Source: Oscillibacter sp. UBA6647 (GTDB taxonomy: Bacteria > Bacillota > Clostridia > Oscillospirales > Oscillospiraceae). Taken from it: a stretch of DNA of 60,361 nucleotides. This document shows positions 7,866-17,086 of the stretch, piece after piece. The notes beneath the pieces are model-generated. The model searched no databases and had not been told where the DNA came from. It saw nothing but the letters and a program-made list of their open reading frames with translations. The DNA is taken from assembly GCA_002455655.1 (NCBI GenBank), contig DKLF01000044.1, forward strand, positions 1 to 60,361, given 5' to 3'. The translations under genes and the position numbers were made by a program. Position 1 is the first letter of the stretch. Every line of letters starts with the position of its first letter.

Positions 7866-8867
7866 TTGTTCAGTATCATTCTTCCCCTGTATCAGGCAGA
7901 GCGCACTTTGTGCCGCTGCCTGGACAGCTTGCTTCCGGCATTGGAGCAGCAGGACGAAGTTTTGCTGCTTGACGATGGCTCTACGGACAACACTCCTATG
8001 CTGTGTGCAGCCTACGAAAAGGCTCACGCAAACATCCGCCTGTTCGTTCAGGAAAACCGGGGTGTTTCTGCGGCGAGAAACCGCGGGATTGCTCAGGCAA
8101 GGGGGTACTATCTCTGCTTTGTGGACGGAGATGACACGGTGGACACCGCTGCCTTTTCCGCCTTTTTGCAGCAGGTGCGGCAGGGGAAACCCTCACCGGA
8201 CATCTGGTTCAACGATTTTAATATGATGACCCCCGGGGGGCATGTCTTGCGCGCCAGCAGGAATATTGCCGCCGGTGCGCCCCAATACGGGGAACAGCCC
8301 CTGCGCGCCTATCTTTCGGAGCAGGGTACCTATGCCAATGTGTGGCGCTGCGCGTTCCGGCGGGAATTTCTCGCTGGGCAGTCCCTGCTGTTTCAGGAAG
8401 GGCTGTCCTGCGGCGAGGATCTGCTGTTTATGACCAGGGCAATTCTGTCGGCGGAAGCCACGGGCTTTATCCACCGACCCTATTATCACTATCTGGTGGA
8501 GCAGGGGGGGAGTTTGAGTCACAACCGTTCTTTGCAGCGGGTGACGGACTTTCTCTCTGCATTTCAGTCTGCCTACGACCTGACCGATGGGAGCGCGGTG
8601 GGGACGCTGCTGCGGGAAAAGCTACTGCATGAACTGGTGCTGCTTCTTGCGCAGCTGCCCGAGCTGTCCCCCGCTGATCGGAAGGAAGGGGAGCGCGCCA
8701 TGGCACATTGCGTCCCCTATCTGTCCCGTTCCCCGTCCGGAATGTACCGCATGGCAGCAGCTGCTCTCCGGTGCTTTGGCGTTGGGCTGGTTGCAGGGGG
8801 ACTGTGTTTTCTCAAGCGGTTGAAGCGGCAAGCAAAGGGCCTGCCGAAGCAGATGGAGGGCGCCTGA
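7866..8867 (+). CDS. GT2-family glycosyltransferase
   Basis: A GT-A-fold glycosyltransferase of 333 aa. It has an FSIILPLYQAERTL opening, the nucleotide-sugar motif LLLDDGSTDNTP near residue 36, NRGVSAARNRGI near 66 and the DXD-like VDGDDTVD near 87. The TTG start at 7866 is preferred because it gives the usual MFSII N-terminus, has an AGAGAGG site upstream and lies after the predicted transcript start; a GTG at 7857 is the alternative. The C-terminus has a hydrophobic stretch before a basic tail. First gene of the glycan operon; it ends 1 nt before the next gene. Sugar specificity unknown. Confidence 0.85.
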   Translation: MFSIILPLYQAERTLCRCLDSLLPALEQQDEVLLLDDGSTDNTPMLCAAYEKAHANIRLFVQENRGVSAARNRGIAQARGYYLCFVDGDDTVDTAAFSAFLQQVRQGKPSPDIWFNDFNMMTPGGHVLRASRNIAAGAPQYGEQPLRAYLSEQGTYANVWRCAFRREFLAGQSLLFQEGLSCGEDLLFMTRAILSAEATGFIHRPYYHYLVEQGGSLSHNRSLQRVTDFLSAFQSAYDLTDGSAVGTLLREKLLHELVLLLAQLPELSPADRKEGERAMAHCVPYLSRSPSGMYRMAAAALRCFGVGLVAGGLCFLKRLKRQAKGLPKQMEGA

Positions 8868-8868
8868 T

Positions 8869-9711
8869 ATGCAGGAGCAACCGTTGATTTCCGTGCTGAT
8901 GGGTGTGTATTACCACAAGCCCTCATTGGAGCCGCTGATGCAGGCCGTTGTCTCCATCCTTCATCAGGATTGGACGCAGCTGGAGCTGATTGTCTGTGAC
9001 GAGGGTTCCTCTGCGGCGGCGCAAGCGTATCTGGAGCAGCATTCCCGGGAGGATTCACGTCTGCGCCTGGTGCGAGGACAGGGAAAGAAGCTGCTGCCGG
9101 AAAAGCTGAACGCCTGCCTTGCAGCGGCGCATGGACAGTGGATCGCCCGGATGGACGATGACGACCTGTCCTATCCCCAGCGGCTGCGCCAGCAGATATC
9201 CTTTTTGCAGTCCCATCCCGAAATTGCTTTTGTGGGCTGTCAGGTGGACTATTTACTGGGGGATGGCGTGACACACTCCAATTTTCCCGCGTTTCCCACG
9301 CCAAGGGATTTTTTCTTCGCCATGCCCTACATCCACCCCACGCTGCTCTTTCGCAGAGCGGCGCTTGAACAGGTGGGGGGCTATGACGAGTCTCCGGTCT
9401 GCCATTTGTGCGAGGATTACGATCTTCTGCTGCGGCTCTATCAGGCCGGGTTTCAGGGCGCCAATGTAAGCGAGGCACTCTTCGGCTATTCTCTGGCAGG
9501 CACCGAGCAGAAAAAGCGCCCCCTCTCCGCCCGCTGGAACGAGGTGAGGGTGCGGTATCGGGGATTTTGGGGACTGGGTTTGCTGCCCGGCGCGCTGCCC
9601 TATGTCGTTAAGCCGCTGGCGGTGGGACTGCTTCCTGTGGGCATACTGAACCGTCTGCGGCGCGGACGACTGAAACGACGGATGGCACAAGGAAAGGACG
9701 TAGGGGAGTGA
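8869..9711 (+). CDS. GT2-family glycosyltransferase
   Basis: A 280-aa GT-A glycosyltransferase. It opens with PLISVLMGVYYHKPSLEPL and has LELIVCDEGSSAAA near residue 38, the DXD-type motif MDDDDLSYPQR near 95, and an acceptor-side CEDYDLLLRLYQ near 180. The C-terminus is basic and probably membrane-associated. It follows the previous glycosyltransferase by 1 nt and precedes the flippase fusion, so it takes part in assembling the surface glycan. Donor and acceptor cannot be told from sequence. Confidence 0.87.
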   Translation: MQEQPLISVLMGVYYHKPSLEPLMQAVVSILHQDWTQLELIVCDEGSSAAAQAYLEQHSREDSRLRLVRGQGKKLLPEKLNACLAAAHGQWIARMDDDDLSYPQRLRQQISFLQSHPEIAFVGCQVDYLLGDGVTHSNFPAFPTPRDFFFAMPYIHPTLLFRRAALEQVGGYDESPVCHLCEDYDLLLRLYQAGFQGANVSEALFGYSLAGTEQKKRPLSARWNEVRVRYRGFWGLGLLPGALPYVVKPLAVGLLPVGILNRLRRGRLKRRMAQGKDVGE

Positions 9712-9727
9712 ACTTCACTCTCCCGAC

Positions 9728-12688
9728 GTGACACAGATGAACAACAACCAAACCCACTCCACACAATTTAATTATTGTATGCACGTTTTGGTGAAGGTGT
9801 CGGGGGCTTTCTTTTCCTTTCTCAGTTACCCATATGTCTTTCGTATTCTAGGGTCGGTGGAAATCGGAAAAATTTCCTTTGCCACCTCCTTTTCCGGCCT
9901 TTTCGTCATGCTCGCCGTTCTGGGCATCCCGGTCTACGGCATCCGGGAATGCGCCAAGGTGCGGGATGACCCCCGCCAGCTCTCCCACACCGCTGGGCAG
10001 CTGCTGGCACTGCAGGGCTGCGCCACGCTACTGGCGCTGGCGCTGTATCTGCTGTCCCTTCGGTTTCTGCCCCAGGCGCAAGGGGAGGGACGACTCTATC
10101 TGATTCAGGTGGTGCTGATTGCGGTCAGTGCCATTCAGGTGGATTGGGTCTTTTCCGCGCTGGAACAATTTGGCTACATTGCCCTGCGCACCATGACGGT
10201 GAAAGCGGGCATGACGGTTCTGATCTTCCTCTTGGTGCGCAGGGGAGAGGACTATCTGTGGTATGCGCTGCTGCTGTGCGGCGCCACCGTGGTCACCAAT
10301 TTCATCAACCTCTTCCGTCTGACCCGCAGCGGATATCTATCATCTCCGGGAAACCTCTCCGGTGCTTTTGCCCATCTGGGGCCGATTCTGGTATTTTTTG
10401 TGCAGGCGATGGCCATTACCGTTTATACCAGCATGGATACGGTGATGCTGGGCTTTTTGCAAAACGACTATGCGGTGGGACTGTATGACGCAGGGATCAA
10501 AATCAAGCTGATTCTCTCCTGTCTGGTCACGGGCATGAGCGGCGTGCTGCTGCCCAAGCTGTCCTATTACATTGCAAAGCAGGAGCAGGCGGCGTATCAG
10601 CGCGCCCTATCTAAAACGATTGCGTTCACCCTGCTGCTCTGCCTGCCCATTCTGGCTTTTTTCGGCGTCATGGCCGAGGAGTGCATGGAAGTGGTGTGCG
10701 GCATGCGGGACGGGCAGAGCGGCACACTGCTGCGGGTGCTGCTGCCCACGGTGTTTCTCATCGGATGTTCCGGTGTGGCTGGCAGTCAGATGCTGACTCC
10801 CACTCACCGGGAAAAGCAGGCCATGGTGGCCTATCTGGCCGGTGCCGGGATGAATCTGATGCTCAATGCCGTGCTGATTCCCCAGTGGTCGGTGGTGGGT
10901 GCCGCCGTAGCCACCTTAATTGCGGAAATGACGGTTCTTAGTACGGAGATGTGGTTTTTACGTCGGGAGCTGCCGCCTCTTTTGCGCGGAATCGAGTGGA
11001 AAACACCTGCGCTGGCGGCGCTGGCTCCCATTCCGCTGTTGTATCTGTCCCGCAATCGGCTAAGCTGGCTGCCGGCGCAGCTGCTATTGAGCGCCGGGGT
11101 GTATGGATTGGTGTGGCTGGCGGTACTCCTGTGGCGGCGAGATCCGCTGATCGGGGAGCTACTCGCCCGCATCGTCCCGTCGCATTGGCGGCGGACAGAC
11201 CCGCTTCAGTCAGATCAACCAACGACTTTTAAGGAGACGGCCGCCATGAACCAACAAAATCCACCTACCCAGCGGCAGTGGCTGGTCTATGTCGGTCTTG
11301 CGCTGGCAGCTGTTTTATGGATGGTCTGTTCCGGAAACACCAACGGTTTTTGGTACGATGAATTTGCGCAAATCTGCTATTCCGCTCCGCCTCAGAGCTT
11401 GCTGCACACTTTGAAAATTGCCGATCCCACGCCGCCGCTGTTCTCACTGGTGGCCAATCTGTGGATGCGCCTTGTGCCGGTGAGCGAGCGCTGGCTGCTG
11501 CTGTTACCCCAGTTGGCAGTGGGCGGTGCCATGGTGGTAATGGCACTGTGGTGCCATCGGCGATACAGCTTTCGTGGCGGTGTTCTGGGTGCGGTGCTGC
11601 TGGGCTTTTCCCGCATGGTTATGGAGCAGTGCGGCTTCGAGTTCCGCGGGTATGGTTTTTATCTGCTGTTTGCCGTGTTGGTTTTGTATTTCCACGGACG
11701 GCAAGAGGGAAACCGGTTTTCCATCGGCTATGCACTCTCCCTGATTGGCCTTGCTTACTGCCATCTGTTCGGAGTGGTGCTGTGTCTGCTCTTGGGCGTG
11801 TGGGACGGAAGTTTGATTCTGCGCAAGAAGCTGTCGCCCAAAACCTTTTTGCCCTATCTGGTTGCCGGGGCAGCGTTTTTGCCCTGGGGTCTGTATTTTC
11901 TGTCCCAGGCGGGCTCGTCCGCCATGGCGGCCACAGCGGACTGGATGACCAAGCCCTCCCTCTGGGATGTGGCCAAACTGGTGATCTTTTTGTGCGGCAA
12001 TCACCTGCTGGTGTGTGCCCTGTTTGCCCTTGGCTGCCTTTTGGCGGTGGGTGCGCTGCTGAAAAAACGGCAGCTCCCCTCTCCCGCCGGGCAGGAGCAG
12101 CAGCTGTGCCTGTTTTTGGGCGCAGTGTTGATTGCAGCGGTGTTTCTTTATAGTCTGCTCCGCGGCGAGCAGGCCAGCTTGTGGGTCAAGCGGTATTTTA
12201 CCGGTCTGTTTCCCTGCACCGTATTTTTGGCAGTGGGGGGCGGCTGCTGGTTAATGGCGCGGTGGAGCCGGTATAAAAACGGAATGTTTGCCATGATTCT
12301 GGTGGCCACCATCCCCCTCTGCCTGTGGCAAACCGCGTCGAGGGACAGTCCCTTCGGCGTTTACTATCACCGGGAGGCAGCGGAGGTACTGGTGCAGCAG
12401 GACGATCTGTATGCGCCCACCACGGCGGTGGTCAGCAGTTTGGGAAGTTCAACGCCCGGTTGGGCATGGTTTTATCTGGAGCAGGGGGGAACCGCCCCTG
12501 CCGCCCTTACCTTAGACGCGGAAACGGTGTCTCCCCAGGAGCTGGAGGACTATGAGGTACTCTATGTGGACGCGGGCTACGGCAATCTGCCCGAAGCACT
12601 GGTGGCAGAGCTGGAAAACGAGTATCAAGTGACGCAGACGTGGGAATCCCTTTCCCTGAACCGATATGAACGGAACGAAACCAAGTAG
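9728..12688 (+). CDS. Fused flippase (Wzx-like) and GT39-like membrane transferase
   Basis: One uninterrupted 986-aa frame joins two normally separate proteins. Residues 1 to about 480 are a polytopic Wzx/MOP-type lipid-linked oligosaccharide flippase (FFSFLSYPYVFRILG near 30, then about 12 membrane helices). Residues about 507-986 form an ArnT/dolichyl-phosphate-mannosyltransferase-like membrane protein, with the acidic motif GFWYDEFAQIC just after its first helix, as in GT39/GT83 enzymes. The linker of about 25 residues is hydrophilic. An in-frame ATG at 11246 with its own AAGGAG site could also produce the second half alone. The GTG at 9728 or the ATG at 9737 may be the first start. Either a true fusion or a lost stop codon. 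Confidence 0.82.
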   Translation: MTQMNNNQTHSTQFNYCMHVLVKVSGAFFSFLSYPYVFRILGSVEIGKISFATSFSGLFVMLAVLGIPVYGIRECAKVRDDPRQLSHTAGQLLALQGCATLLALALYLLSLRFLPQAQGEGRLYLIQVVLIAVSAIQVDWVFSALEQFGYIALRTMTVKAGMTVLIFLLVRRGEDYLWYALLLCGATVVTNFINLFRLTRSGYLSSPGNLSGAFAHLGPILVFFVQAMAITVYTSMDTVMLGFLQNDYAVGLYDAGIKIKLILSCLVTGMSGVLLPKLSYYIAKQEQAAYQRALSKTIAFTLLLCLPILAFFGVMAEECMEVVCGMRDGQSGTLLRVLLPTVFLIGCSGVAGSQMLTPTHREKQAMVAYLAGAGMNLMLNAVLIPQWSVVGAAVATLIAEMTVLSTEMWFLRRELPPLLRGIEWKTPALAALAPIPLLYLSRNRLSWLPAQLLLSAGVYGLVWLAVLLWRRDPLIGELLARIVPSHWRRTDPLQSDQPTTFKETAAMNQQNPPTQRQWLVYVGLALAAVLWMVCSGNTNGFWYDEFAQICYSAPPQSLLHTLKIADPTPPLFSLVANLWMRLVPVSERWLLLLPQLAVGGAMVVMALWCHRRYSFRGGVLGAVLLGFSRMVMEQCGFEFRGYGFYLLFAVLVLYFHGRQEGNRFSIGYALSLIGLAYCHLFGVVLCLLLGVWDGSLILRKKLSPKTFLPYLVAGAAFLPWGLYFLSQAGSSAMAATADWMTKPSLWDVAKLVIFLCGNHLLVCALFALGCLLAVGALLKKRQLPSPAGQEQQLCLFLGAVLIAAVFLYSLLRGEQASLWVKRYFTGLFPCTVFLAVGGGCWLMARWSRYKNGMFAMILVATIPLCLWQTASRDSPFGVYYHREAAEVLVQQDDLYAPTTAVVSSLGSSTPGWAWFYLEQGGTAPAALTLDAETVSPQELEDYEVLYVDAGYGNLPEALVAELENEYQVTQTWESLSLNRYERNETK
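11231..11248 (+). promoter_or_regulatory. Internal ribosome binding site and start codon
   Basis: AAGGAG (11231-11236) lies 9 nt before an in-frame ATG (11246) at the boundary between the flippase and GT39 halves of the fused frame. It matches the starts of ordinary genes in this operon and marks where the second gene would begin if the two were once separate. Initiation here would give a 480-aa protein. Confidence 0.65.
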
Positions 12689-12704
12689 AAAAGAGACGAA
12701 CAGT

Positions 12705-13679
12705 ATGGCTAAAATCAGCATTTTTACGCCTTGTTATAACGAAGAAGCAAACGTGGTGGCGCTCTATGAGGCGGTCAAGGCCGAGATGGAACAGATGCCC
12801 CAATATGAGTACGAGCACATCTTTAGTGAAAACGCCTCGACGGACGACACGGAAGAGCTGCTGCGGGAACTGGCGGCAAAGGATTCCCATGTGAAAGTGA
12901 TTTTGAACAACCGAAATTTTGGGCCGGGGCGCTCCGGCGCCTTTGGCTTTTATCACTGTACGGGAGATGCCAACATCTGCATGGCCTGCGATTTTCAGGA
13001 TCCGCCGGAATATCTTCGCACGTTTATTCACCTCTGGGAGGACGGCTATAAGGTGGTCTGGGGCCGAAAGACTGGCAGCCGGGAGGGCGTTGTGATGAAG
13101 CTGTGCCGGGGCCTGTTTTATAAGGTCATCAAGCGGTTTTCCGATGTTCCCCAGTATGAGCAGGTGACGGGCTTCGGCCTCTATGACAAAGAAGTTTTGG
13201 AGCTGATGCGCTCCCTGAACGACCCCTTCCCCAGCTTCCGCCATCTGGTGGCGGACTTCGGGTACGAGGTGGGCTTTGTGGACTTCGTCCAACCGGAACG
13301 CCGGGCGGGGAAGTCCAGCTACAACTTCTTCTCCTATCTGCAAATGGCAATCAAAATGATGATTACCACCTCCACCGCGCCCTTGAAGCTTGCTACCTTT
13401 TTTGGCTTCTGCATGGCCGGCCTGAGCTTTCTGGTGGGACTTGTCTACCTCATTATGAAGCTGGCGTTCTGGTACAACTTCGACATGGGCATGGCCCCGG
13501 TGGTGATCGGATTGTTCTTCTTAGGTTCGGTGCAGCTGCTGTTTATCGGCATTCTGGGCGAGTACATCGGTGAAATTCTCAATCGGGTCACCCGCCGTCC
13601 GCTGGTGGTGGCAAAGGAAAAGCTGAACATGGACGAGGAACAGGAAGCCATGGATCAGGATTTGATTACCAATCGGTGA
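12705..13679 (+). CDS. DPM1/GtrB-like polyprenyl-phosphate glycosyltransferase
   Basis: A 324-aa protein with a GT2 domain (ISIFTPCYNEEANV at the start, ACDFQDPPEYL near residue 93) and two C-terminal membrane helices (about 230-255 and 270-295). This is the layout of bactoprenol glucosyltransferases (GtrB, ArnC, YkcC). Such enzymes charge undecaprenyl phosphate with a sugar that a GT39/GT83-type membrane transferase uses outside the cell, and GT39-like proteins lie on both sides here. The ATG at 12705 is used; an earlier ATG at 12666 would overlap the fusion gene. Confidence 0.88.
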   Translation: MAKISIFTPCYNEEANVVALYEAVKAEMEQMPQYEYEHIFSENASTDDTEELLRELAAKDSHVKVILNNRNFGPGRSGAFGFYHCTGDANICMACDFQDPPEYLRTFIHLWEDGYKVVWGRKTGSREGVVMKLCRGLFYKVIKRFSDVPQYEQVTGFGLYDKEVLELMRSLNDPFPSFRHLVADFGYEVGFVDFVQPERRAGKSSYNFFSYLQMAIKMMITTSTAPLKLATFFGFCMAGLSFLVGLVYLIMKLAFWYNFDMGMAPVVIGLFFLGSVQLLFIGILGEYIGEILNRVTRRPLVVAKEKLNMDEEQEAMDQDLITNR

Positions 13680-13691
13680 CGGAGGAAACAC

Positions 13692-14396
13692 ATGGAATTG
13701 TCCTTGAAAAAAGACGAGCTGTTGGAGTATGTTCGCCATCAATTAAATACGTTCTTGCCGGATGGCCACGATTTTGTGGGAGGAGACGTGGAAACGGCCT
13801 TTTCTCTGGCGCTGGATCGAACGGAGTTCTGTTTTGAAAAGATCACCGTTCGCGGATATTCCATCCAGATCTCGGAGGGGCGTTGGCAGGCAAAGTTTTC
13901 CCATCTCCACTCCGATCAGTACAGCCAGTTTCTGTATTATCTGTCCAACAGTCTTTGGCGGACCTCGGAAAATGTGACGTTGTGCAGTAAGCTGATCAAT
14001 CTGAACAAAATCCTCAACGGGATGTTTTACTCCTTTAAGGGCGGACTGCCGGACATCTTTGTCTTTGGGCATCCGGTGGGGACGATCATTGGCAATGCCA
14101 GCTATTCCGATTTTCTGGTGATTTTCCAGAACGTGACGATTAACACGGGAACCGAATCGGGAAACGGCGAGGATTTGAAGCTGGGCAAGGGTCTGTTTTT
14201 GGCCGCAGGCGCGAAAATCATTGGCAATTCTCCCATTGGAAACCGAGTTTCAGTGGGCGTGGACGCTGTGGTCAATCAGCAGGCAATCGGGGACGATTGT
14301 GTGGTGCTGAAAAACGACCGGGGAGAAGTCGTGGTCAAGCCGCGAAAGAAATCGACCTGCATGGCGCAGAACTATTTTAACATGCCCATTCAATAA
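13692..14396 (+). CDS. CysE-like hexapeptide-repeat acyltransferase
   Basis: A 234-aa protein. The C-terminal half is a left-handed beta-helix of hexapeptide repeats (VGTIIGNASYSDFLVIFQNV, GKGLFLAAGAKIIGNSPIGN), like serine acetyltransferase and sugar O- or N-acetyltransferases. The N-terminal half is helical and resembles the CysE N-terminus only loosely. In the glycan operon the likely role is acetylation of a sugar or glycan substituent; cysteine synthesis seems unlikely from context. It ends 12 nt before the next start, whose ribosome binding site overlaps its stop codon. Confidence 0.75.
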   Translation: MELSLKKDELLEYVRHQLNTFLPDGHDFVGGDVETAFSLALDRTEFCFEKITVRGYSIQISEGRWQAKFSHLHSDQYSQFLYYLSNSLWRTSENVTLCSKLINLNKILNGMFYSFKGGLPDIFVFGHPVGTIIGNASYSDFLVIFQNVTINTGTESGNGEDLKLGKGLFLAAGAKIIGNSPIGNRVSVGVDAVVNQQAIGDDCVVLKNDRGEVVVKPRKKSTCMAQNYFNMPIQ

Positions 14397-14408
14397 GGAG
14401 TGTATCTG

Positions 14409-14867
14409 ATGTTGTATGAAACCATAGAAACGGCGCTGGAAGCGGTGGACAGGTCGTCGCGCTTGTACCAAGCGCTCTGCGCACTGCAACGTTGCAATGC
14501 GGAAACGCTGCAAAAAGGCCGGAATGAGGTCTGCGGGGATGAAATTTACATCAACCGCATGGAGTATACCACGGCAAATCCCGAGGAGAAGATCTGGGAG
14601 GCCCATCGCGCGTATTATGATGTTCACTGCGTTTTGCAGGGCGAGGAGCGGGTGCAGCTTTCTCCCCTGAGTGCTATGACGGCAAAAGAGGAGTACCATC
14701 CAGAGGGAGACTACCAGTTTTTCGACGGTCCGGCGCAGCAGGAGGTTTTTCTGAAACCCGGCGCGATATTAATCTGTGAGCCGGAGGACGTCCACAAGGT
14801 GGGCATTGCGGCCGATGCACCCGAAACCATTCAGAAGATGGTGATGAAGGTGCAGATTTCTGACTGA
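14409..14867 (+). CDS. YhcH/YjgK/YiaL family protein
   Basis: A 152-aa cupin-like protein of the YhcH/YjgK/YiaL (DUF386, EbgC-like) family. It has WEAHRAYYDVHCVLQGEERV near residue 60 and the metal-ligand-type segment CEPEDVHKVGI near 122. Members occur with sialic acid and other sugar-handling genes and are suggested to act on sugar anomers or as epimerases. The ATG at 14409 follows an AAGGAG site at 14395-14400. Its presence in an operon with nonulosonate genes fits the usual context. Confidence 0.87.
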   Translation: MLYETIETALEAVDRSSRLYQALCALQRCNAETLQKGRNEVCGDEIYINRMEYTTANPEEKIWEAHRAYYDVHCVLQGEERVQLSPLSAMTAKEEYHPEGDYQFFDGPAQQEVFLKPGAILICEPEDVHKVGIAADAPETIQKMVMKVQISD

Positions 14868-14885
14868 ACGAGTTTGGAGAAAAAA

Positions 14886-17081
14886 ATGAAAATTCTGAGC
14901 AAGATAGATACAAAGAAAGGGTTCCTTCTTTGTATGGTAATCTTACTGGCCGTTTTCTCGGGCAGACTGATTCACCTTGACAGCGACATGCCGGATATCA
15001 ACGTATCCTTTTATAATCCTGGAGATGAAGGAATTTATAACACAACGGCAATCAATGAGATTACCTATGGAACCAAAAATCCAGAAGGGGGAGCGATCTC
15101 CTATTATACAGGCGATAGTGTAAAGCTGAATTTGATCAACCATTATGTAACGGTTGCATCGATGAAACTCCTTGGGGATAATTTTTGGGGTTTGCGAATG
15201 CCTGCCATTCTTTACAGTTTTCTGGCGATGCTTTTGATGTGTGCGACCGCCGGTCTTCTTTGCAGACAATATGGAATCGAAGATACAAAGCGGAGAAGGG
15301 TTCTTTTGCTTGTTCTGCTAATTTTTACAACCAGCTTTCAATATACGCTGGCCAGCAGAACGAACGAACCCACTGGGCTAAGAATGTTATTTGCACTTTT
15401 GGTAATATACGCTTTCGTGAAACTCAAAAATCGGCCGAATCCAAAATACTTTGTGTGCATGCTAATTGCCTCAATTTCGATCTTTCAGGTGTATGTGACC
15501 AATCTGTTCCTGTATTTGGCGCTGGGAATCACACTACTGTTTGATTTGTCTTGGTACGGAAGTCAACGAAATATTCGGAAGCAAATCGGGGCTTTTTTAT
15601 TAAGCATCGTGATAGGCTTAGGCGTATCAGAGGTGTTGTTCCGCGCAGTGTGGGGAGAATCCGTTTTCTCTATCATCCTGCGGACAGTGAGTGGTTTTGC
15701 CGGTCAAAGTCTCTATGCGACTTCTACGGGAAGTCAGCTCTTTTCGCCAGTTTTTTATATGAAACGAGTTGCATTGATGTTTTCCAGCAACATTGGGCTC
15801 TATCATTTGCCGTTGCTTTTGGTGCTTTTGCTGGCTTTTCCTCGTATCTTAGCAGTCGGGTATAAAAAGAGAGACCTGAATGCCGTAATGCTTATGAGTC
15901 TCCTTGCTGGCTTTTTGATGCAGACCGTTGTTTCTGAGGACTATGTGATACGCAAATTTTTGGTGGTATATCCGGCATTGTATTTTCTATTGATTCTAGC
16001 ATGGATATACAGTTCTGATTGGAAACAAATTAAGGAAATATTTGTTGAAAAACATCCCATTCTTTCCAAAACCTTTCAGATTTGTTACACCTTACTTGCA
16101 ACGCTGCTTATTTTAGCGATTGTCTATAAACGCCTTTTTACCACCAGCAATCCAGTCAATGGCGAGCTCAATCTATTTGCCAAGGCGACGGTTCTTCTAT
16201 TTGGATTGCTCCCTGTTCTTCTCGCAGCTTTTGTGCTATGCTTACGTCAAGTTAACACGAAGGTATATCAGGGTGAGCATGTTGGGGCCGTGATTCTGTG
16301 TGCGCTGATATGCAGTAATTGCCTGTTGAACATTACCTTGATCGGAAAATATATTGTTCTTCATCCAACCTATACAGACAAGGAAATGATGATCGATTTA
16401 GGCGAGCTGGCAGACGGAAAATATGTGTTTGGCTGCTATGCGGTTTGGGCGTCTCTTTATAATGACATCCAACCTGTCATTGCGCTGAATCCCACTTTGT
16501 CAAACTATTTGGATGAGCATGGGTTGAGCGACGATGTGATGATTTTTGAAGCCAATGAAAACCTTTCAAATGCCCGAAGCTATATAGAATCAGAATATTT
16601 GGGAGAAACGCAGTCTGCCAGTGGGAAGTATAGCGCAAAGCCGATTCATATTTTTGAACGCAATATAATGGTGGGCGATACTAAATTAGACTTTGCCCTC
16701 TATGAGCTGGTATATAAGAAGGATTTGGTTCAAGAGTATCGGGAGCAGTTTGAAATCGATCAGGAAGAATACATGTCCGAATACAGTCAATGGCAGATGA
16801 GTCGAAAAGGCGAAGCACCCAAAGTTCCCGTAGCGTACTACTCGGATTATTACGGCGATGTATACGACGCGAATGCATCCACGTATTACGTGCCCATTCA
16901 CGGAAACATCTATGGCAATGTGGAACAAAATATTTACGGCGATATTTACGGTGACATTCGAGGCGACGTCTACGGAACCATTGAGGGCAATGTGTATGGT
17001 ACCGTATATGGAAATGTTTACGGAGAAATAACGGGAACCGTTTCCGGCGGAATTACAGGAACGAAAGAAGAGAGAGGGTAA
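14886..17081 (+). CDS. GT39-like membrane protein with C-terminal tetrapeptide-repeat tail
   Basis: A 731-aa protein. Residues 15 to about 510 are polytopic with the look of ArnT/GT39 lipid-linked sugar transferases; an acidic segment (FYNPGDEGIYNTTAI) follows the first helix. A hydrophilic domain covers about 515-670. Residues 673-726 are an almost perfect array of G-x-[IV]-x tetrapeptides, many ending in Tyr. The ATG at 14886 has a GGAG site 6 nt upstream. Base composition is clearly more AT-rich than in the neighbours, which suggests separate acquisition. The tail probably folds as a beta-solenoid, possibly on the outer face of the membrane. Confidence 0.78.
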   Translation: MKILSKIDTKKGFLLCMVILLAVFSGRLIHLDSDMPDINVSFYNPGDEGIYNTTAINEITYGTKNPEGGAISYYTGDSVKLNLINHYVTVASMKLLGDNFWGLRMPAILYSFLAMLLMCATAGLLCRQYGIEDTKRRRVLLLVLLIFTTSFQYTLASRTNEPTGLRMLFALLVIYAFVKLKNRPNPKYFVCMLIASISIFQVYVTNLFLYLALGITLLFDLSWYGSQRNIRKQIGAFLLSIVIGLGVSEVLFRAVWGESVFSIILRTVSGFAGQSLYATSTGSQLFSPVFYMKRVALMFSSNIGLYHLPLLLVLLLAFPRILAVGYKKRDLNAVMLMSLLAGFLMQTVVSEDYVIRKFLVVYPALYFLLILAWIYSSDWKQIKEIFVEKHPILSKTFQICYTLLATLLILAIVYKRLFTTSNPVNGELNLFAKATVLLFGLLPVLLAAFVLCLRQVNTKVYQGEHVGAVILCALICSNCLLNITLIGKYIVLHPTYTDKEMMIDLGELADGKYVFGCYAVWASLYNDIQPVIALNPTLSNYLDEHGLSDDVMIFEANENLSNARSYIESEYLGETQSASGKYSAKPIHIFERNIMVGDTKLDFALYELVYKKDLVQEYREQFEIDQEEYMSEYSQWQMSRKGEAPKVPVAYYSDYYGDVYDANASTYYVPIHGNIYGNVEQNIYGDIYGDIRGDVYGTIEGNVYGTVYGNVYGEITGTVSGGITGTKEERG
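16902..17063 (+). repeat. Coding tetrapeptide repeat (12-bp period)
   Basis: About 13 consecutive codon quartets encode G-[NDT]-[IV]-[YERT] with no gaps, at the 3' end of the GT39-like gene. The DNA copies differ at third positions, so the array is old or under protein-level selection and is not a fresh slippage product. Confidence 0.8.
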
Positions 17082-17086
17082 CCATC

